Below, one piece after another: positions 11,473-21,809 of a stretch of 64,000 nt of DNA. Each line of letters begins with the position of its first letter. The stretch's first letter is position 1. Source of the DNA: Gambelia wislizenii. Its lineage: Eukaryota > Chordata > Lepidosauria > Squamata > Crotaphytidae. The stretch is from contig JAUMIR010000002.1 of the NCBI GenBank assembly GCA_030847615.1, positions 201,483,809 to 201,547,808 on the forward strand, read 5' to 3'. The notes beneath the pieces are model-generated. The model was not told where the DNA came from, searched no databases, and was given only the letters and a program-made list of their open reading frames with translations. The translations under genes and the position numbers were made by a program.

Positions 11473-14160
11473 ATGGCCTGCTTCAAGCATTGTGCGGATT
11501 GTGGAGCCAAGTTGCCCAATACAGATGGGCATTCTAAATGTCTTTTGTGCTTTGGGGAGTCCCATAATATTAATGCCTGTGAACACTATAAGGCATTCAC
11601 TCCACAGGCTCGGAAGAACCGCCTGTCTCATCTTAAGGCAATTTTATATGAGCAGGCACTGAAGCCACGAGTTCCACCAACAGTGACGGTGTCAGTAGCT
11701 CCAAAGTGTCCAGATGTTTTGGGCAAGAATCGGCCACCAACCCGTAAGAGGGCATGAACTAATCGGTAAGCCCCTGTAAACGGCGGAGAGCTGAATCCGC
11801 CAGTCGACATAGGGCTGAATCTGTAAGTCCCTCAAAATGCCATAGAGCCCCATCCATCTCTGAACCCAAGGCCTCTGGTTCAACTGTGTTGACCCATCAT
11901 CATTCCACCACTGCTGCTTCTTCTTCCAAACACAGAACGAAGAAAGCACTCCCCTGAACAATCTTCGGCACGTCCTTCCACTGCTCTAGTGGCATCTCCA
12001 ATGCACCCTTCCACCGCTCCGGTGGCATCTGTATCATTGGTGATGTGGGTTCCATCACCTGCTCCCAAGACATCCCCCATCTCTTTTATAGAATTGGTGA
12101 ACATCGAAATGGTGCCACTGTCGGAAGGGGAGGTTGCTGATTCTCCACCTAGAGCTGCTCAAGTTAGTTGGTGCTCGCTGTAGTAATGATGCTCAAATGC
12201 CCTCTGGGATTGTCATGGTAGAGTATACTTTATTGGTACAGTGGGCTGGTTTATATAGTGTACTGATCACATATACACTGTTAATCATTAGGTAAGGATT
12301 ATGTTGGTACACAGGAGTACATACAGACATACTAATTACCTGAATATACAAGAAGGGTTGCAAGATACATACAGATGTAATTATCGCTTGTCTAGGTACA
12401 CACAGGTATAATCGTTTTGGTACACCAATCTTGTCTTGGGGATTATTCTCAGTTGACCTAACACCTTCCTTGTTAATTAGGAGGATGTCAGACTACGTGC
12501 AATCCCATGTGGTAGTGGGCATTCCTGGTGCATTCCAAGAATGCAAGTAGCCACAGCTCGCCATTGCTGATTGTGTCGAGGGAGGAACTTCCGGGATCCA
12601 AGACCGTTGGGAAACAGCCCGAACAGCAAGATCTGGTCCAGTATGTGCCATCCTGTTTGAAGTCTCCTGGCTCTCTTCCCGCTCATTCAACACCAGGAGT
12701 TCGAGAGCATGTGGTTGATGTTGACTCTGGAACCTTTCACATGGCGCAGAGGGTATTCAAGAATGTTATGTTTCCTCCACGTTGGGTGCATGACTTCAGT
12801 TTCAGCCACTGGCCAGAACATTATTACTTCCGTGACGATGCTAGGGATCCACTGGATTACTGCTCTCCTTCTTGTCTCTCTTATTACTCTTTGGATCCGG
12901 CTTCTGTTCATCAACTGCCTAGGAACTGTCCACCCATGAGAGATGCTGGTAGCCAAGTGACTCCACACCGTCAGTTGCCTGACTGTCGGAGATCCCCAGC
13001 TGTGCCGCTTAATCCTGCGGATCACCCATTGCAACCGATTCCGGTGGAGGTTCCTCCAGTGCCCCAGCAGAACCACCTCTCTCTGTACTGCACCCAGGAG
13101 CCGGAGCCAGAGTAGGTCATGCTCTTCATCCTCCTCATCCCGTAGCCATTCTCTTTTAACCTACGAACCACGCCAGCCTACGCCTCCACTTGAATTGCTG
13201 GATGAGGACACCTCTCCTACAGATGACATTTGAGTTACGCCTTGCCAATGGTGGACTTGAAGGTTCCACAGAAGACCTCGGACCCAGTGGATCACATTTA
13301 CAACCAAATTAAGTCCAAAGCACCTCCAGTAGCTACCTTTCCCTTCCTGCCATTGCTGCTGAAACTGACCCAAGGGTCCTGGGAGAACCCATCCTCCCTC
13401 CCGTCGACATCCAAACACTCTACCGAATTGATGGTGAGAATATCTCCTGGCTTTGCGAGCATTCAAAACCAAATTCGGTGGTGGTGGAGGTGTCACAACA
13501 TTGCCAGCAGCGTCATTCACAGGCAACACCTTCTGATAAGGAGGGTAGGAAGCTTGACATCCTGGGGAAAAAGCTATACTCCTTGGCGGCATTGAGTTTC
13601 CGAATTGCCAATTACTCAACTTGCATGGGCACGTACCAGCAGGTTCTATGGGACAGGATCTCCCCATACCTGGAGGGGCTTCTGGACGAAGAAAGGCTTA
13701 TGGCCCAGGCTGTCCAGGCTGAAGCACAATCCCTGGCTGGGCAGTAGATGAACTCTGCCCATCATGTGGCTGACTGTGCGGCAAAGTCGGTGGCTGGTTC
13801 GATGTCTCTCCGTCATCATGCCTGGTTGCAATCCTCGGACTTGACCCTGGAAGTTGTACCACGATCAAGGATACGCCCTTTGATCATACAGGGCTGTTCA
13901 ACCAATCCACCAATGAGAAGCTTGAATTCGGCCAAAAGATGAGGAATATGGCATGGAAGTATGGTATGCCATCTTTTTCCTTCCATGCCAGAGGCTGATC
14001 AGGGTGGCAGGGCTCCCAGTATCCCTACTCCTAGTGTTGGAGTTACAATCCTCCACCGTCTCACCACTCCAGGTTCCCATTCCAATCCTCATTGGCCTCC
14101 TTGGTGAGAAGTCAGTCAAACATTCCACGCTACCGACAGTCTTCCAAGCAGTGTCCTAAG
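11473..14160 (+). pseudogene. DIRS Gag-like ORF, copy 2, broken
   Basis: ATG 11473 opens a 94-codon frame with the same cysteine cluster as copy 1 (CADCGAKLP, KCLLCFGESH, then CEHYKAFTP, where the last expected cysteine is tyrosine), ending at 11,757. Later parts are recognisable by alignment with copy 1: 13,230-13,747 (SYALPMVDLKVP through the AALSFRIANYSTCMGTYQQVL segment) and 13,748-13,990 (the RHHAWLQSSDL block). The sequence between is frame-shifted and carries the unaligned 12.2-12.5 kb segment. Confidence 0.7.
12185..12475. other. Unaligned AT-rich segment inside DIRS copy 2
   Basis: Absent at the matching place in copy 1. It repeats the phrase GGTACA several times (near 12,234, 12,304, 12,395 and 12,419), is AT-rich, and has no coding frame. 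A secondary insertion such as a degraded solo LTR is possible, but no clear terminal inverted dinucleotides or target duplication could be fixed. Confidence 0.4.
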
Positions 14161-14269
14161 GACCAGGCCAAATGCAGGTTCTAACTCCTTTCCTGTCTTA
14201 CAGACAGTACTGTTCGGAGATCGCTTGGCCCATTTCTATCCAGCCTGGGCATCCATAACATCAGATCGC

Positions 14270-15180
14270 TAGGTGCTCCGAATCGTTCAAGAGGGCTATT
14301 GGATCGAATTCGAGGAGTACCCCCTGACAGGTCAAATAACATCTCCCTCTCCAGTCCTCCTTGAGGAGGTGCAGACGTTGCTCGAGAAGGGTACCATTGA
14401 ACGGGTGATTCCATCGCCACCTCTGCTTCTCCTCAAGGTACTTCCTTGTAAACAAGAAGGATGGAGGACTTTGACCAATCCTCGACCTCCGCAAGGTGAA
14501 TTTCTACATCCTCCCGAAGTGGTTCAGGATGGTCATGTTGTCTTCGATCCTTCTTCTCCTCTAATGTGGTGACTGGCTCACGACGGTCAATCTGAAGGAT
14601 GCCTACTTCCACATCGGGATCCATCCTGCCCAATGACAGTTCCTGGTCTTCCAGATTGGTGACAGTGCTTTCCAGTTTTAGGTCCTACCTTTCAGCCTGG
14701 TGACAGCACCCAGGGTTTTCACGAAGTGCATGGCGGTACTGGCGGCCTACCTGAGACAACAAGAGATACTTGACTGGCTCCTTGTGGCAGACTCCTGGTT
14801 TCAGCTCCTTTGGGACATCAACTTCACACTGGACCTTGGTCTGGTGGTCAACGCAGAGAAATTGCACCTGAATCCGTCTCAGACCGTCCAGTTCATCGGG
14901 GCCTGGCTGGATTCCACGACTGCAGCCGCTTACCTACCAGAAGTTCGATTCAATACTTTGTGGACACTAATTTACCTGTGCCGCTGTTCTCACCAGGTGA
15001 CCACCGTTCAAGTCTTGTTGGGGCATGTGGCATCGATGACTGCGGTCACTCCATTTGCCAGACTCGGGTTCAGGCCCCTTCAGTCTTGGTTCCTTTCGGT
15101 GTTCGACCCTCTGACCAACCCTCCACACAAGCTGCTCACTATGCTGAAAGAGGTACAGCGCTCTTTGAACTGGTAGCTGG
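14270..15180 (+). pseudogene. DIRS reverse transcriptase, copy 2, heavily damaged
   Basis: Fragments in several frames: LLEEVQTLLEKGTIERV (14,360-14,415), a frame-shifted stretch matching the palm (NLKDAYFHIGIHP at about 14,590-14,630), then TAPRVFTKCMAVLAAYLRQQ (14,703-14,762). The catalytic Y-x-D-D-W box is lost by deletion: the frame runs from QQEI directly into LDWLLVADSW. The thumb continues to 15,174. It is therefore catalytically dead, independently of copy 1. Confidence 0.75.
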
Positions 15181-15229
15181 ACCTGTCACTTGTTCTCGCT
15201 GGTCTGCCCTTCGAATCTCCACAACCTCA

Positions 15230-15880
15230 TGTTACATTGACTACTGATGCGTCCATGGTTGGCTGGGGGGGCGCATCTTGATCGCTATGCCATCCAGGGC
15301 ACTTGGTCTGCGGAGAAACAGCAGATGCACATCAAATTGCTCTAATTGGTGGCTGTTCAGAAAGCACTGAGGTCCTTTGAATCCCTGGTTGCCGGAAAGG
15401 TTGTCCTGCTTGTGACAGACAACACCTCCATCATGTATTCTCTCAACAGAGTGGGACAAGATCCTCCACACTACTATCGACCACAATCAAGATCTGGAAC
15501 TGGTGCATACAGAAGAACATCCTTCTCCAATCCATACACCTCACAGGAGAAGGGAATACTCTTGCAGACAGACTGAGCCGTTCCAGTTCCTCCATCCACG
15601 AGTGGAAACTGCATCATTCCATGGTCCTCTCCCTCTTCCATCGCTGGGGCAGTCCGAGAATTGACCTCTTCATGTCTGCAGACAACAGACAGTGCTGGGA
15701 GTACTGTGCATGTTTCAGTGCGATGGGTTTAAGAGGGGACATGTTGCTCTTCCAGTGGAATGGGTCCCTGCTGTATCTGTTTCCTTCCTTTCCATTGCTG
15801 ACGCATGTGGTGGCAAAGCTGCATCGCGACAAGTCAATGCGATTCTCATCATTCCTTGGTGGCCCTGGCAACCGTGGTTT
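15230..15880 (+). pseudogene. DIRS RNase H region, copy 2
   Basis: The core is readable at 15,346-15,576 (VAVQKALRSFESLV and the acidic motif VLLVTDNTSIMYSLN). LTTDASMVGWGGA precedes it in another frame and LADRLSRSSSSIHEW follows. A frameshift near 15,270 and others break it. Confidence 0.7.
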
Positions 15881-16029
15881 GGACTGTTCCTTCGTCTAGC
15901 TCAGTGTCGCTTCATCCACCTACCTCCCCGTCCCGATCTTCTGACCGTCCAGGATGGCAGGGTTCAACACCCAGACCTGGCAACACTACGGCTGACTGCC
16001 TAGAGGATCCAGCCTTGGGGTTGTGGGTG

Positions 16030-17075
16030 AATTCAGAGTCAAATTCTTCTGGTCCACCTCCACTGTTACTTCCCAAGATCCAGGCTGTGGTTGACACATC
16101 TCTTTGTCCTTCTATGAGACGTTCCTATCAGTACAAATGGAAGAGGTCCATAGCCTTCCTGATAGAGCGGGGTCTCACCCCAGCCTCTTCTTCTGTACCT
16201 ACTGTTCTTAATTTTTTGCTACATCTGTCAGATTCGGGATTCTCTATTGCATCGCTGAAATGTTACCTTGCTGCGATTTCTGTGGAGTTCTAAAGAATGT
16301 ATAGACTCTCTCCATTTTGAGACCCATTGGTTAAGAAGTTCCTGAAAGGGTACGCCAACCTTCACTCTCCGGTGGTCGAACCCACTCTGGGTTGGAGCCT
16401 GGAACTCGTTCTCTCACAGTTCTAGAAATGTTCCTTCAAACCAATGGGCACAGCGGATCTTCATCTTCTCTCCTGGAAGACAGCCTTCCTCGTAGCTGTG
16501 ACATCTGCAGGGCATGCGGGCAAGCTCTGTGCTCTTCGCTCTGACCTGCCTTACCTGGTATTCCACAAGCACAAGGTAGTGCTCAAGCCCAACATGTTGT
16601 TTCTGCCTAAGGTCATCTCCAGCTTTCACCTTTACCAGTCCATCATTCTCCCTGTCTTGATGCAGAACCTGACTAATGAATTTGAACGTGCCCTCCATTC
16701 CCTGGATGTCCATCGCACGTTGGCATTCTACGTTCAATGAACTGCTCCGTTCTGCAAGTCAAATAGACTCTTTGTGTCCTATGCTGTGTCGAACCGCGGC
16801 TCTCCGATCTCTCCACAGTGTCTATCCAAGTGGGTTGTTTCTACCATCACGCTTGCCTGTGAACTGGCTCAGAAGCCGTTACCTTCTCGAATTCGAGCTC
16901 ATTCTACCAGGGCGGTAGCTACATCCACTGTTTTTCTCTCCGGGATTTCCGTGGAGGATGTCTGCAGAACAGCGACCTGGTCCACTCCATTGACTTTTAT
17001 TTCACATTACAGACTTGATAATAGGTCCAGGAGTGATGCTGCCTTTAGGAGGGACTGTTCTCCTCTCTACCATTT
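16030..17075 (+). pseudogene. DIRS tyrosine recombinase, copy 2, missing catalytic arginine
   Basis: The N-terminal core-binding part is partly open (to 16,293, SMRRSYQYKWKRSIAFLIERG). The catalytic half runs 16,444-17,075 with a stop at 16,738. The first catalytic arginine, seen in copy 1 within TSVRRAGEL, is replaced here (TSAGHAGKL). The H-x-x-R box (HSTRAVA) and the tyrosine of FISHYRLD are kept. It is inactive both by the stop and by the lost arginine. Confidence 0.8.
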
Positions 17076-17560
17076 AGTGAGTGCATGGTTTATGCAATAC
17101 GTGCCTGGTTGTTGAATAAATGTTTTGTGTTTCACTGTGACACTGTGTCCTCATCTTCTCCATGTAGCATGACATTCCCTCCACCTGTGGGTAAGCTTGC
17201 TAGTCTCCCAGCTGTATGGATTCACAGAGACCACAAAGAAGAAGGACAGGTTGCTTTTCTGTAACTGTAGTTCTTTGAGTGGTCTTCTGTGAATTCACAC
17301 AGACCCACCCATCCTCCCCTCTATGTCCTGCTTCATGTTTAACCTTACTGATGCTGGTAATTGTAGCGTTCTATGGAACTGAGGGAAATAAGCAGGATTG
17401 CTTCATAGGGACCATTAGAGTGGGTGGAGCTACCGCCAAAAATCTGTTATATAACTATTAGAAGGTTCCGTGTGCACTGCGCAGGAATAACCCAGCTGTG
17501 TGAATTCACAGAAGACCACTCGAAGAACTACAGTTACAGGTAAGCAACCTGTCCTTCCTG

Positions 17561-18260
17561 ATGACTGAGAAATGTAGTCTACAGAGGGGATTCTCTGTGA
17601 CACTATATATTATGAACATGTTCCAGTAAAGACAAGTAGATGTTGACATTATATTTGTGTCTGTTGCTTTATTTTCTTCACCTGGATGATGGGCAGTCTG
17701 CTAAAACTTTTTGCTGCCTGGAACTCTTAACATGCACAGAGTCTCCAGTGTGCTAACATGTCAAATACTATTCTGTATATGTTTGCTCTGATGAGTTTCA
17801 GACTTTTGTGATTGCACTTGAGTTTCACAATATTATTTTAAGGTTATCCAGAATCCTTATAATGTTTCCACTTTAAAACTTTCCCTTTTCTTGTGTTTGG
17901 GACAAACTACATGATAATGTCTCTGGCCTGTCATGGCACTGTGATCTCATGCCCAGTGTCCTACGTACACTCAGTGTCAGCATTTGTTACATAGAGATCT
18001 GGACAGATTTCTTTTAGCCAGCTGGTAAAGAAGGTCATTCTGAGTTGGAATTAGGCACAACTGGAGGCCTCTCAACAGGTTTGTTTGGTACTGAGGTTGA
18101 CACACAGCCTTAGAGCTTTAGTGGTAATAAATTGATGAAGCAGACAAGCTACAGCAGAGGAAATAATTAGTGCATTGGCTGATTGATCTCCCGCATTCTC
18201 TCACAGCAGATGGTATGAATCAGGTTCCTTAGCGATTAAGCCTGCCTAGACTCCCAGGGC
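17561..18260. other. No gene recognised
   Basis: Unique AT-rich sequence right of DIRS copy 2. No open frame, RNA gene or known repeat was recognised. Confidence 0.45.
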
Positions 18261-18263
18261 CAA

Positions 18264-18302
18264 AACAACAACAACAACAACAACAAACAACAACAACAAC
18301 AA
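18264..18302. repeat. (AAC)n microsatellite
   Basis: About 12 units of AAC/CAA, directly preceding the LINE tail and probably seeded by it. Confidence 0.9.
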
Positions 18303-18303
18303 A

Positions 18304-18650
18304 TTAATTATTTATTTCTAGCCCGCGCAATCACAAGGAATCCAGGTGGGTTACAACAATAAAAACACATGAGAACATAATAAAATTCAAAATTAGTCCT
18401 TTCCCAACCCCCCACCAACCCAATACTAAAATTATAATTAAATACACACAGTTTAAAAACAAGAATACAAAGTTTAAAAAGGGAGATAATTGGTGGACAG
18501 AGCGATGTAGATCACCTTGTGCGGGGAGAGGAGTTAAGTTGGGAAGGCTTGCCAGAAGAGATCCTTCTTAAGAGCCTTTTTAAAGGCTGTAAGAGTAGAG
18601 ATGTGATGGATCTCCTCCAGCATGTCATTCCATGACCCTCTGGATGTTCG
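18304..18650 (-). mobile_element. LINE 3' tail, L2/CR1-like, minus strand
   Basis: It begins ATTATTTATTTCTAGCCCGC and ends with CCAGAAGAGATCCTTCTTAA and the following 100 bases. The same family occurs at 37,129-37,415, where CCAGAAGAGATCCGTCTTAA is found. The layout (a TTATTTAT-rich head followed by an A-rich region and a short coding remnant in reverse) is that of dispersed lizard LINE 3' ends. The exact family is inferred. Confidence 0.6.
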
Positions 18651-18789
18651 CTGATTAGGAATCGTATGGCAAAACCGCTCACCAATTTGGTGTGGGTTGA
18701 TCAACCATGGCAGCCATCTTTATAAAAGTAACCCTCGCCATCAAGATCCTCCTCCCTCGAGTAATCTGGGGGGGGGTCATCAGAAGGTG

Positions 18790-20010
18790 GGATTTTTTTT
18801 AATAATGGGGGGGATTTGCACTTCTGTGAACCATTGTATCAGGACCTTTAAAATTTAAAAGGCACGAGGGAATTACTGGAACAGTGTCACATGAGTGATT
18901 TTCATATTACACGTTTGATCGATAGTAAACGTCTGATTGATAAAACACAACTTTTGTCATTTTAAAGGAATAAATAAAAGTTTGCCTCGCCGCTCCTGAA
19001 GGAGCGATGGCGAAGCAGGTGCCTAGGTCTCGGGAACCAGTACTGGCCCCTCGATGGCACAGGACTCCTGTCCCACAGGCACTCAGACAATCTGAGCGCT
19101 GCGGACCACTCGTTTGGGGTGGATGATTGCATCGTCCCCAAGGATGGCATGCAGTTCATCAGAAAAAGGCATCGTTGCTGCTCTGGCCCCACTCCTCCAG
19201 TTGTGGTCTACGACCTCTCGGTACTTCTGACAGTGGGCCTTGCTCTTGTTCCTGCACTTCTCCACCAGACGGTCATGGTCCTTGGCCCTCATTTGAGCAG
19301 CGATCTGCTCAAACAAATCAATATTATGATGGCAGTCCTTTAACTGCTCCTGGACCTTCTCCTCTCCCCAAATGGCGAGAAGGTCTAGTGTCTCCACATG
19401 GGACCAGGCGATGCCCCGGCCCCCCTTCAGTGGTTGCACCCCAATAGGAGCTGCCATCAGAAACAATGGAGATGATAGATAAGTAGGTAAATGTATAAAT
19501 ATATAGATACATAGATATAAAACTAGCAAAAAGTAGTGGGGAGGGAGGGAAGGAAGGGTAAAATCAATGGAAAGAGAGATGTTGTGTTACGTGGCTTAAA
19601 GCCAAAATATCGAATTTGCAAGCAATAACCAGCAGGCACTCTAGGAGATGCACACGTGTCAGAATCACAAATCAAAATGGCGAATCTTGTCATTTGACTG
19701 TCTTGTCACCAATCAAATGAACAACAGGAAACATTGTCCCTCCCCTTCCGTTACATTGTACAAGCGAATAAATGTGAACGCAGCTATACAAACGACCACA
19801 CATTTGGAAGCTGTATGGATCTTTTTCTGACATCTGAATGCATCTCAGACGCTGAATGAATGGACTTTACGGGCAATTTCGTGTGCCCCCTTCCGAATGA
19901 CATGCATTCATGCGCACGTCCGTTTGAACAGATTGCCGATCTTTTACATCGCTTTCGTATTATTTTGACCATATAGACAAGACCCAAGATCCAATGTATT
20001 ACTAGGTCCC
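18790..20010. other. Region around the SANT ORF; possible Harbinger remnant with unresolved ends
   Basis: G-rich sequence at 18,768-18,812 and C-rich sequence at 20,012-20,020 bracket about 1.2 kb that differs in texture from its neighbours, with several CpG-containing words. These could be the ends of one mobile element, but clear terminal inverted repeats were not established. Confidence 0.3.
19083..19457 (-). CDS. SANT/Myb trihelix-like DNA-binding ORF, probably transposon-derived
   Basis: On the minus strand, ATG at 19,457 opens a 124-codon frame: an N-terminal segment, then a single Myb/SANT-like trihelix domain. The domain has helix 1 RGIAWSHVETLDLLAIWGEE, helix 2 around DLFEQIAAQM, and helix 3 around EKCRNKSKAHCQKYREVVDH. 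A short tail to IVTGA follows. Such domains occur as the second protein of Harbinger/PIF transposons and in domesticated host regulators. The frame is intact through the domain. The upstream residues in the same frame (to 19,529) look like repeat sequence. No Harbinger transposase was found nearby, and no introns or promoter are evident, so a decayed transposon ORF or a processed fragment is more likely than a working host gene. Confidence 0.5.
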   Translation of the reverse strand: MAAPIGVQPLKGGRGIAWSHVETLDLLAIWGEEKVQEQLKDCHHNIDLFEQIAAQMRAKDHDRLVEKCRNKSKAHCQKYREVVDHNWRSGARAATMPFSDELHAILGDDAIIHPKRVVRSAQIV

Positions 20011-20496
20011 TCCCCCCCCCTCAAAAAAAGATCTAGTTGGTTTCACTGCTAACCTAGTCAGTTTCATGTTTATGAGTTGTAAAACCTTAGCGTGGTCTTC
20101 TTGAAGTTCAGCTTGAAGCTGTTGTACAACATTGGAGCTCTTGTTCTAGCTCATCCTTGCTGACTTTAAGAATCTTAGGTTTTAGAGGCCAGGGGCCATT
20201 TTGAAAGGCTCAGTGAAGACATTGGGGGTGAGGAGTCTGAGATTTCTTTTGGAGGAAAAATACATCTGCACTGACTTCTGCTCCCCATTTCATTATTCAG
20301 TTAACATATATAAATTGAGAGCTAGCTTGATCTGTTCCCTGTGTCCTTAGGCAATTAGCACATATAAATTGAGATGCATACATGAAGTAATTTAACTGTT
20401 CAAGACATTTAAAGGCTTAGTGAATAGAAGAACAACAATCTGAAGATGACATGTTGCTTGTAAGTAAGCCATGCTGCCTCATATGTCAGATTTGTG

Positions 20497-20890
20497 TCCA
20501 TTATTCTATTACGTAGAAACTGACCTGTTTCTCTGAAGTAAAAATGAAGTACATTGGTGGCAGTTCATGGGATAGATTACATTGGAGAATGAGCAAGTGT
20601 ATGAACGAACCCCTGATGTTATGGATAATATTATTGGGTCCTGTAATAGTGTTTCCAGGGTAGACATGTGGACAGAGTTTGCATCTGGATTTGCCACAAG
20701 GACTGGTCGCTGTGTCTGTATATCTGTTATGTCCAAAGTGTATTGCTGCTGCTGGTAAGTAATCTTTCCAAGTTGGGTGACTGTCTGAAAGCAAGTTCAA
20801 GCTAATGAATTGTGTTTGTTTTGGATTCGTGAAGGAAGGTGTGGGAGAAATTCTCGAGGGGAAAGTTTGTTTGCATTTAAGGTAAGTCAT
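20497..20890 (-). mobile_element. Penelope-like element fragment with CxxC linker and GIY-YIG start
   Basis: The minus-strand frame reads CGKSRCKLCPHVY followed by NTITGPNN and CNVIYPMNCHQC in a neighbouring frame. This matches the cysteine-containing linker and the start of the GIY-YIG endonuclease in Penelope-like retroelements of fish and reptiles. The tail (RNRSVST in one frame, FTSEKQVSFYV in another) corresponds to the degraded GETGQ part. No RT core was recognised next to it. Confidence 0.55.
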
Positions 20891-20973
20891 TTGTAGGGAT
20901 GGTTTAACTGAGATGATCAGTTATTGGCCTAACAGGAAAGATAAGGAAGGTAACATATCCTCGGTCACATATA

Positions 20974-21209
20974 CAGTCATCCCTTCATATTCACTGGGGT
21001 TTGGTTCCAGGATCCTGCCCCCCCATGGATATCAAAATCCATGAATACTCAAGTCCCATTATATGCAATGGCATAGCAAAATAGTGTCCCTTATATAAGA
21101 TGGCAAAATCAAGGTTTGCTTTTTAGATTATTATTTTTTAAAGAATATTTTCAAGCTGTGAATACTTAAATCCGTGAATACGAAATCCATGGATACAGAG
21201 GGACGACTG
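20974..21209. mobile_element. Tigger-like (Tc/mariner) MITE, 236 bp
   Basis: Terminal inverted repeats CAGTCATCCCTTCATATTCA and, in reverse complement at the right end, CAGTCGTCCCTCTGTATCCA. Flanked by TA on both sides (20,972-20,973 and 21,210-21,211). Other copies of the same subfamily lie at 24,457 and 47,159. No transposase is encoded. Confidence 0.85.
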
Positions 21210-21689
21210 TAGTTTCCTATAATTATACTATGAAAAAAGTAGAATTGGCAAAAATAAAAACTCTTAGAATAGGAGAGGTAAGTAGTTTTCATTAACTTAA
21301 TATTAAAGAAAAAGTTAAAGAACACATACCTCAGTGATCCCTATTTTGAATGGCTGGTAAATTTGATAAATATCTGCAATATTGAACTGCTTTGTTTCAT
21401 TTTTTAAGATAAGGGTGTGTTTTTTAAAGATAAGAGCTTATGCCTTCAAGTCATTTGCACCAAAGACTACAAATAATGGGTTATTAAGTAATATAGTATT
21501 CTCACCTGAAAGGTAAATTAGAATCCTGTATTTATATTGACTGTGGCTACAGAACACCTCTTCTGAAAGCAAGCAATGAGGAGAGAGATCTTGGTTGATG
21601 AGAGGCCATGTTGGTTGATGTTTCACACTCTGTATGCCTGGATGCGACACTTAATATTTGGTGTTGCTTATAAAAATGCTTCAGTGTTT

Positions 21690-21805
21690 CTCTGCCTCAA
21701 AAACATTGACTGGAATCCTCTTCATCACTGAAGTGTCCAGGTTTGTTTGAAGTAAAAAGGAAGTACATTGGTGGCGGTTCATGGGATGTTTTACATGTGT
21801 ATGTG
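21690..21805 (-). mobile_element. Second short Penelope-like fragment
   Basis: The segment GAAGTACATTGGTGGCGGTT and its surroundings repeats the sequence at about 20,545-20,575 in the same orientation, so it is the same family as the fragment at 20,497-20,890. Confidence 0.5.
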
Positions 21806-21809
21806 TATG

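Larger units (their letters stand above)
11012..17560 (+). mobile_element. DIRS-type tyrosine-recombinase retrotransposon, copy 2
   Basis: A second, more decayed DIRS element lies in the same orientation as copy 1 with the same domain order, and by eye is a related but distinct subfamily. The left end begins near 11,018 (CATGGTCTCTGTGAATCCAC) and the right ITR ends near 17,556 (TACAGGTAAGCAACCTGTCC). The ends are inverted copies, sharing for example AGAAGGTTCCGTGTGCACTG in reverse complement. A segment of about 290 bp (12,185-12,475) is not alignable with copy 1 and may be a secondary insertion. Many stops and frameshifts occur. Confidence 0.88.
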
